Below, in pieces: positions 56,395 through 64,000 of a DNA stretch of 64,000 bases. Positions within the stretch are counted from its first letter, which is position 1. Each line of letters opens with the position of its first letter. The DNA is taken from the NCBI RefSeq assembly GCF_035083965.1, contig NC_089727.1, forward strand, positions 4,035,501-4,099,500. The letters run 5' to 3'. A program made the position numbers and the translations under genes. The notes under the pieces were generated by a model that worked only from the letters and a program-made list of their open reading frames with translations, was not told the DNA's origin and searched no databases. This stretch comes from Branchiostoma lanceolatum. Lineage: Eukaryota; Chordata; Leptocardii; Amphioxiformes; Branchiostomatidae.

Positions 56395-57429
56395 TAGTAT
56401 CTTATCATCTGGATGTCTAACCTTCATCAACGCTTTCTACAATAATGCAAAGGAGGCCACTAGAAAGTAGCATGGGTGCCATCCTGGTTCGCTTTGATAG
56501 TCGCTATCGACCAACGTAGTGAAAATGAGAGCGTACAGAAACTAGCCTGAGGGCACTTGGAGCAGCTAGAAAGCTTTGAAAATGTTTACATGTACGTTCA
56601 CCGATGGGTGTCGTCACACCCAGTTTAATTGAGTGGAAAATCGAAGTGTAAACAGTTCAAGAAAAATGCAGTAGCAGTTACAGTTCGTTGCAAGGTATCA
56701 TTTGTCGTTGGATTTCGGCGAGGCTATGATAGAATCGACCGTCGACGACAACTTTTTCGGTGACAGACAGATGCATTTTGCTCTATTCATGTCTCTGTCC
56801 CCAAGGAAAACTATAGTTTACTTTGTCAAGTTGTTGAACCTGTCCCTGATATTACGTATATTACTTGGATGTCTGTCGAGTTATTTAGGCTTCAGGTAGC
56901 TTATGTGCTTGCGAGAGAATCTCAAAACAAAGATGGTGCTGGCTTCAATGCTTTTAGTAACAAAATAAGTCAGAAAGTTTGATAGTGGTGGAGTGTAAGT
57001 CTATTCGGTACAGTATCGGTACATTGATATCCGATGTTTTGGACCTGTACCTAAATGATTTTCACGGTACTCTACCCGTACCCCACTGTACGGAGGTACC
57101 GGTACATATCCCTACATGTCTTGAATTAAGAGTGTCCTCAATTCGCTGTCGTAGATATTTCTCACGACGAATTAGCATTAGAGATAAATTTCCGGAGAAT
57201 GGTTTTGCAAAGACTAAGCAGTATCGAGACAAAATCCTCCTTGATCTCACTACTCGTCCATCGAGTCTAATTGAATGGCTTGAATCTTGAATGAACATAC
57301 TAGATTACGCAAAGTACGTCGTAAAAAGAGGTACTGCTTGTGAGTTGTTATGGAAGATGAAATATTGTATCCGTCTATTATCAGTTTTGTTGTTCTTGAA
57401 GTTATAGACTAAGATTGTAAGCCATACGT
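56395..57429. other. spacer, no gene seen
   Basis: Open frames on both strands (56979-57298) are short, mutually overlapping and without family features. Nothing else recognised. Confidence 0.35.
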
Positions 57430-58110
57430 TCCGGGCGCAAATCTTTCATAAGAAGACAGTACGGCATCAGTGTCGGATGTCGTGGTTGGACAAGGTGACA
57501 ATGTACCGTAGTGACTTAGGGCTAGATAAACTTAGGCTCTACCAGCCTCCGCGGGTCGCTGGGAAAATAGTAGAAATTGACCAAAATAGAGTCAATTGTA
57601 TGAAGGGAGTCGTCTACGGAGAGAGGGTCAAATAGCCTGCGAATGTTCCCCTCCATGGCCAAAGTCCCCCGGCAAATGTTCTCCCTATAGCCGGCGCGGT
57701 TAGTCTGGTAGAGACTAAGATAAACTCAGGTGTAACAGAATGATAGTGACTTGTTCTTGAATACCTATAGAATAACCTGATGTTCCCAACGCCGGACGTT
57801 CCCGACGCAAAGTTTTGATAAATTACAATTTTTAAAAAGATGACATCACGAAAGCTGTTTCTTATGTGGTGGATGACCAAGTGACAATGCACTTGACTTA
57901 GTACTAGATCCCTAGTATGTGGCTCTAGATCCAGGTGCCTCAACTGTTCTGGAACCTACAGACTTTAACAGATTACAATTTAAAGACGACATGACGAAAT
58001 CAGTTTCTGAAGTCGTGGATGTCCCTGGTGACGATGTACTTGGTTTAGGACTAAATAACCAGATTAAAGATACACAGAAGCAAGTTGTTGTTGTTGTTGT
58101 CTCTTACCTG
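57430..58110 (+). repeat. degenerate tandem repeat
   Basis: GATTACAATTTAAAGACGAC...GTGGATG...GTACTTGG at 57968-58040 resembles AAATTACAATTTTTAAAAAG...GTGGATGACCAAGTGAC at 57820-57900. TGTCGTGGTTGGACAAGGTG at 57476 is a further diverged piece. The spacing is about 152 bp between the best pair. (TTG)n follows at 58084-58101. Confidence 0.5.
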
Positions 58111-58731
58111 GCAACGGTCCCTCTCGCAGCTGATCACGAAGCAGGAGACTGCAGGTGTGATGCGGCGGTGGGATGACGGCCAGGTGTGTCCAGCTCACCT
58201 GTGTGACACGGCAGACCGGGAGGAGACTACACGGATCGGCAGGTGGGGTGAAACTGGACGGTTAGTGGTCATCATGCGGCCCGTGAACCTTCCGTGGGTA
58301 ACCCGCGGCTTCCGGGCACGCGCAATCCGACTTTCCCATCTATGGGAGGTACGTAGGGGTTTATCAAGGACTCTGGATCAATAGAAAAGAGAAATAAACA
58401 AAGACATATCAACTGTAAATATTCTACAGAATCATTCAAAGTGCTAAAGATGAGAAGAGCGCACTATTCACTCGTGGAAGAAATTGTGGTCTTTGATTTG
58501 TACGTATAGTCGTTTAGGATCATGTTCGTCTGAATACCCCACCGGAGCCTCTAATCGTTCGTGTTTCCCCAAGCCGATGTCCTGAAAACGTTATTGCCGG
58601 TTTCTATGGCCCCGATGTTGATGCTTCATGTCCGCTCGGGATTTCGTTACTCCGTCTGAACGTAAACTGCGAATTGTGTTACCGCCTATGAATGGCCCGA
58701 CCCCCGACCTGCAACTCAACCCCGGCCCATT

Positions 58732-58927
58732 GTACTCTCCAAGCAGAGGTTCGGCTCCGGCTTGTTTTTGACGTCTTTTCAGCCGTCTTTATCGGACTTT
58801 CTATTTTGCAGGTTTTCGTCTTGCCTGGCACCTAACAAGAAGAAATCCTGACAAAAAAGAAAGCCCTACAAAAACGTCTAGAAAGACGTCAAAAACAAGC
58901 CGGCGCCGAACCTCTGCTTGGAGAGTA
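58732..58927. mobile_element. hAT-like MITE, CTCCAAGCAGA family, copy 5
   Basis: A 196-bp element with GTACTCTCCAAGCAGAGGTT and the inverse ending CTGCTTGGAGAGTA. The flanks GGCCCATT (58724-58731) and GGGCCATT (58928-58935) fit an 8-bp duplication with one change. The arms share CGGCTCCGGCTTGTTTTTGA-type sequence. Confidence 0.88.
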
Positions 58928-59649
58928 GGGCCATTGTAGCGGACCTCTGTGTCAGCTGTATGGAGTTACACCGGCCCGAATGAATGGAGAGGTTGCGGGA
59001 GGTTAAGTCTCTAACCATAATAAACAGACCTGCGGGGAGGATGCGGACATCAAAGTATTCCGTCAGAGGGAAGGGTTATATAGGAACAGTCGGTGAGAAA
59101 GGATGTGTTTAGTGCAAATGTTGATGCCCCGAATTAGACTGTAGATACTTAAACCGGCCGACTGGTTGACCTATATAGCTACAATCAAATAAAACTATCA
59201 AGCCAAATAGATATTCCACTAACCTACAAACAAACAAACAAACCATTCAGGTAAAGAAAACTTCGAAGGACTTAACTTTACAAGCAATCAGACTTACTCA
59301 TCCCCAACAATATGAGACAAATCAAAAACGAGATGTTTGCACGCCCCGTTGTCCAATCCGACATGTATGGTACCTGGTCATTAGACTAGAACACCTGCCT
59401 TCTAGCATGCATCTCTTCTTGTTTGTGCCCCTGTTGACACCGTTACACCTGCGTAGCATGCCGAAGGATAGTATCTAGTCTACCTTCGATCCCGAATACG
59501 GTTGGAATTGTCCAGGCAAGCCCGTGCCGTCAACGCTGGAGACTGTTTTACAATGTTTAAATCTGCACGTACTCTAAACAAAGCATACACAGTATTTCCC
59601 CTGCCCAGCCATTTCACCGACTAGCTTCTATAATCACGTACCTTGTAAT
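58928..59649. other. spacer, no gene seen
   Basis: No exon recognised. (CAAA)n at 59226-59243 is the only simple repeat. Confidence 0.3.
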
Positions 59650-59925
59650 ATCCTCACCCAGGGTGTCAGCCTCACAGTTGAGCTCCTACTTCCAATTAGT
59701 CACTAAGTGGGAGGCTCCGATTCACACCTGGGTAGGACATCTCAGTTGGGGCTGCACCCGTCATTCGGAAGGGACGCAAAAAGAGGTACCTGGAGCACGT
59801 TAAAGGGCCCGGGGAAAGGCTAGCAACCCCTTCCTGTAAGAATATACCCTGTAACTGTTACTGAAACAGCAAGGAAACTTGTTGTCCTATGTGCCTGCAT
59901 GCACTACAAGGGTCTGAATGAACGA
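59650..59925 (+). repeat. SINE, same family as at 32338
   Basis: GTCAGCCTCACAGTTGAGCT, TTGGGGCTGCACCCGTC, CTGGAGCACGTTAAAGGG and AGAATATACCCTG are in order, ending AAGGAAACTTGTTG. The head is partly lost. A plus-strand frame of 130 codons after it (59976-60368) has no recognisable family. Confidence 0.82.
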
Positions 59926-61199
59926 CTATCCGCACTGGTCCCCAAGATGTAATAAAAAGGCTGAACACATGTTTAATGTTTTCCGCCAGGTTACATATCC
60001 AAGACATACACGGTTGCCAAGTTTTACCGCGCGCCAACAAATGCCCTACCAATCTTAACCTATACCCTGATCGGTATCAAAACTGCGGATACAAAAACTC
60101 AAACACTTGTACAAACTCCAGAAAAAACTGGGCAAACACACAATACAACACCTGCAGATCGGTAGCTCACGTAGGACGATTAGACCTCTTTGTTCACAGG
60201 TGGTTAAGGGCAATAAATCACATGAGCGATTCTTTCACTCTTTCCCATGATATCTACAGACTTGTTGACCAATTGACTGGCCTGCGTTTTGTATCAATCA
60301 CAACTCAGTGTGGCTACGGCTGGGAGCTATATCAAGTACTTCTGCATCGCTTGGGGTTGTGTCAATAACCATGGTACAGTCACGAGTTTCCTGTGTACCT
60401 TTATATTTCATCTGCTACGATACAGCCAACGCGCCCGATCTGTTATCAAGGGTTAAAACCCCCTGTCACACATAGTTTACCATGGACTCCCGACCCTCTC
60501 CAGATCATGGTTGGGTGCCAGTCGTGACTCGTGAGTAAGGTAATCTGTGGTTGGGAGTCATTGTTCGGCGAGGTTGCCTACTAGCGTATGCTAGGGTCAC
60601 ATTTCCCAACCGGGTCCCGGCCGTGCTGTTTTCGGAAACGTGTTCGTTAACGTGTATATCAATAAATGTGACCAAGCTAGGCTCTGAAATAATTTTAGTT
60701 ATTTTGTGTATTTGTTGTCTTTTATATCATACTTCACGTTCCCAAAGACTGCCCGGCCGGGCGCCTCGTCTGTGCCAAACGACTATGGGTTTTGAAAAAA
60801 GTCAAAGACGGGAAAGTCATATTCTGCTTGAAAGCGAAGATTGTACTTCAGTTACTAAAGCACAGGTTGTACATAAAATATTGCCTCGCACAGAGCGACA
60901 GCTTTTTTAGGTAAGGTCATATGTATGTTTATGTGAAACAATGAATTGTGATATAGGCTAAGTATTATGTGTACATATTATGCTTATATACGCAAACTGA
61001 TGTTGTAACCTAGTGTTTTGTGATTGTAATTTGAGGCGATTGATTGTAATTTGAGACGATTGATCTAATAAAATTATGAAGAATTAAATAAAGAATCTGC
61101 TTGAATGTGTTCAGAGGAGCTAGAATAGGATGGACTCCAGGCTACTCCCAACCCAGGGCCGACCTTGGTTGGGGAGTGATCGGAGCAAAGTCGTGGAAT
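59926..61199. other. spacer with a distant repeat copy
   Basis: GGGTCACATTTCCCAACC at 60594 and ACGTTCCCAAAGACTGCC at 60737 make a diverged, partly inverted relative of the GCGGGAACAAAAA repeat seen in TRAP1 introns. No gene supported. Confidence 0.4.
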
Positions 61200-61440
61200 G
61201 TAGTCTCCGTTGCAGGCCTTCCCACTAGCTATTTTTACTCAATTTTGTGTGTGTGTGTGGGGGGGGGGGCGTATCTGCTTGGGCCCCGTATCTGCTTGGG
61301 ATCGTGTAAGCGCCTTCCACACGGCGGTTACAGGTTCCCAAGCAGATACGGGGCCCAAGCAGATACGGTCCCCAGCCAAAGAATCTGGCCCCAATAAGTT
61401 TAAAAGTCGCCGTGGGAGAGGCCTGCAACGAAGGCTACGT
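61200..61440. mobile_element. nested inverted repeat with perfect 31-bp inner arms
   Basis: The outer arms TCCGTTGCAGGCCTTCCCA and GGCCTGCAACGAAGGCTACG enclose an inner pair, 61271-61301 and 61336-61366. This pair is perfect over 31 bp and holds TATCTGCTTGGG twice per arm, with GCCCCG between. The loop is 34 bp. The (TATCTGCTTGG) unit resembles the CTCCAAGCAGA terminus. Confidence 0.85.
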
Positions 61441-61634
61441 GGGAAGGACCTGAATGTGTGACAGGGCTTTGGACTGCGAACTTTCTATCATACACCAGGG
61501 TCAACCCTGCTCTTATCAACGTTCTTGAACATATTAAAGTGCGGCTCTCATTAAGTTCAAGGATATGGATTAATATCTCCTCTTAAGGGCTGTAACCCCT
61601 TCCAGTATAGACAAATTAGGCTTTATAAGCATTG

Positions 61635-61705
61635 AGGGTAAGGCCGGGATTTGAACTCCGAACCATATGGTCCAGAAGTGCAATTTCTTATCACTAGACA
61701 TGCTA
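61635..61705 (-). repeat. antisense tRNA-like SINE head
   Basis: GCCGGGATTTGAACTCCGAAC is the complement of a B box (GAGTTCAAATCCCGGC-like). AAGTGCAATTTCTTATCACTAGAC resembles an anticodon-arm region. It is only a fragment. Confidence 0.6.
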
Positions 61706-63499
61706 AAAACACAACAGTCTGTACTCGGCTTGCAGAGGTTGTAATGAATGTAGTCAGATTCTATAGTTGCCATCGCAACACATCAGGAGGTTTTCAGACA
61801 GTTTTTTTTAGATGAGGCACTGTATAAAGGAATGTATAGAGTAAGGGATGTAAGTCTCATCACCAGACGTAATATACCTTTCGCAACAATGTGTATACAT
61901 AACTAAAATTCTTAAGGCACAATCTATGTAAACGGCAGAACAATTCAGGGCTACTATTGAACCCTGCCACTCTGTACTGTACAGTGCCCGATTGTGACGA
62001 ATAAACCATTATTGTAGTCAACACAAGCCACTGTCACCCCACACTATGTGTCTGTGAGCTGTGGTTAACTGGATTGCTGTAACAGCCCCTGCGATCTTTC
62101 ATATAAAAGAAAAACATCAAACAAGGTTAACACCATCATAATGAAATGCCAGTCAACGATGTCTGAGAGATGGTGTGTTGTCATAGCAACAACATGAAGC
62201 ACTTCTGTTCCCATGGCAACAACAACCTGGGACACAGCACAACAATGCTTCATATATTTTTAATTTACCACAGAACAATGGAACAATAACATATTTTAAA
62301 CTTGGCAACACCAAATGTGATTATGCAGCAGACTTGAGTAAACAAGATTGGTGATAAGATGTGTGTAGTCTGCTAAACGTTGTTAACTGTCTGCTGCTAC
62401 TGTATAGTCATACACAAAGAAACAGGCTTATAGAGTTAGGCATTATGGGGGTGGGGGGTAATGATGACATTGCCACCAACAATGTACTATAGGAGACATA
62501 GGTATAAAGGAGACTGAAAGAACTGTTGTTTTGACAATGTCTATTCAGAGTGGAAAGAATACTTGTACAGAAATATGAGCTGAGCTTCCGTTGAAACGTT
62601 CTGTAGGATACACCTGCACTCCTGCAGCCTAATTTAGTTATAAATATTTAATTAGTGTAACAATTGGGCCTTTGGATGCTTGCAGATAAGTCTGTAACAA
62701 AGTAAGTACAATGAGGCATATGTACTACAGGAAAAGGGTATTTTCTACCTTATCGCGACAAACAAAACACAACACAACACAACACAGTTTTGGTAACAAT
62801 GTGGTCACATTCGTCGTAGCCTCGTAGGTCTTCGACGATTTTGATGTCGTAGGATATTTAAGCAGACTGTTACAGAATCAACTGCCAATAAGGATCTAAG
62901 GCAGCCTTTTCCCAAACAACACAGTCAAATTTTGTATGACACATGCAAAACTAAACAGTTTGCAATTGTATGAATGTCTGAGAGAAGGGGTCCTTCCTAG
63001 TGTATCATACAACGAATGTAACCAAGTCCTAATAGAGAAATCCAATTTACAATAACTACTGAGTGTAACAATCGAAAGAATCTACTCTAACAGCGCCACT
63101 GTGCGATGACAACTAGTATAACAATACATATGTCGCTATAAGCAGCGCCGCTATGCGGTAAGTGGTACAATTACAACGCAAGTGTCAGGTAGGTCCGTTT
63201 CGAAGTTGTACCCTATATCAAAAAGCTCTTGTTGATATGACCTGACAATATTATACTTAGTCGTTTATCCTATTTCTCACATGTAATGTAAAAAAGAGCA
63301 TAAAGCGGAATTGAAATAAATTATAATTTGCTTCCGGATAAGGCTACCATCAGTCGGCGAAGGTATGGGGTCGTTGAACGCTAGTTTATCACTACTTTTC
63401 TTAATAAGAACATTTTATGACAATGTAAAACAAAAAAAAAACAGGAAAAGATGTTTTGTGTGTTGTGATTGATTTCGGGGTCTTCACGCTTCGTTGAAA
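61706..63499. other. spacer, no gene seen
   Basis: No exon recognised. (ACACA)n at 62763-62787 is minor. AGCGCCACTGTGCGATGA and AGCGCCGCTATGCGGTAA at 63093 and 63145 are near-copies 52 bp apart. Confidence 0.35.
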
Positions 63500-63790
63500 A
63501 TGAAAAAAATCTAAAGATTTATTCTGAAAATCTCAAGATTTTGTGATGAATCTTAAGATTTTATGAGACAATCTCGAGATTTTATGAGACAATCTTGAGA
63601 TTTTATGAGACAACCTTGAGATCTTTGAAAAGGTCTCAAGTTTTTTCCCAGATGGTTTCAAAGCATCTCAGGATGTTTTCATTGCTTCTCGAGATGTTTT
63701 GAAAACATCTCAGAATCTGGAGAAATCTTGAAACCTTTTTAGAGATCTCAAGATTGTTTCACAAAATCTCAAGACTGTCTCATAAACCGT
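63500..63790. repeat. palindromic array of CTTGAGATTTTATGAGACA units
   Basis: Plus-oriented units TGAGATTTTATGAGACAATC occur about every 22-24 bp from 63540 to 63620. They give way to complementary units (GAGATCTCAAGATTGT, CAAAATCTCAAGACTGTCTC) at 63740-63785. The middle (63625-63735) is built of CATCTCAGGATGTTTT and CTCGAGATGTTTTGAAAAC. The whole can fold on itself. Confidence 0.75.
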
Positions 63791-64000
63791 AACAGTTACC
63801 TTTATGCAACGTAAAGCGTAAATCCACAAATTGCTAGTAAAGCGTAGCTTGATTTCAAAATGTCCAATCCACAAGCGAGGGCCTCCCGTTATCATGTCCG
63901 CGATGAATTTTCCTATTAAAACCCCCCTTAAAATATACTGTGGTACGCAGAGCATCGTGCTGAAAGGCAACGCAAGCAAAGCGCGAGCTCAGCAAAGTAG

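Noticed and set aside
58085..58384. Possible minus-strand first exon with MMTTNRPVSP and a GTGAGC donor
   Set aside because: No joining exon with matching phase or homology was found; could be chance.
59976..60368. 130-codon plus-strand frame
   Set aside because: Begins at the edge of a SINE, has no family feature and no neighbouring exon.
7304..63790. CRISPR array
   Set aside because: Tandem repeats here are eukaryotic minisatellites without unique equal-length spacers, and no cas genes occur.

Overview
The window looks like nuclear DNA of an invertebrate chordate, most likely amphioxus (Branchiostoma). That assignment is inference: genes are short-exon, intron-rich and metazoan, and the rest is dense with small foldback and MITE-like elements, tRNA-derived SINEs and minisatellites typical of such genomes. 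There are no bacterial-style operons. Most open frames in the introns and spacers are repeat artefacts.

Five protein-coding genes could be assembled exon by exon, with reading phase checked across every junction. Left to right they are: (1) minus strand, 640-11112, the 5' three exons of a Golgi carbohydrate sulfotransferase of the CHST8-14 family, whose 3' end lies beyond the left edge; (2) plus strand, 23215-31090, ZNHIT2 (12 exons, 425 aa); (3) minus strand, 31715-42842, TRAP1, the mitochondrial HSP90 (18 exons, 723 aa), convergent with ZNHIT2; (4) plus strand, 45367-48021, CHAC1, a glutathione-degrading gamma-glutamylcyclotransferase (3 exons, up to 261 aa), divergent from TRAP1; (5) minus strand, 49639-53576, an unrecognised coiled-coil protein (5 exons, 428 aa) built on 14-residue repeats.

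The 12 kb between genes 1 and 2 and the 10 kb right of gene 5 hold no gene I can support. They contain MITEs (one family with an 11-base terminus occurring 15 times in the window), foldback elements, SINEs, 23-, 127-, about 160- and about 495-bp tandem repeats, and two perfect 23-copy pentamer arrays in opposite orientation.

Three things stand out. The TRAP1-CHAC1 spacer holds a five-unit tandem array whose units carry NRF-1-like, CRE and CCAAT motifs, and the CHAC1 promoter itself has a CRE next to a CARE-like site, the arrangement known for ATF4 control of human CHAC1. Introns of TRAP1 and CHAC1 repeatedly contain tandem copies of the 3' splice site plus the start of the following exon. The coiled-coil protein has an unusually regular 14-residue period.
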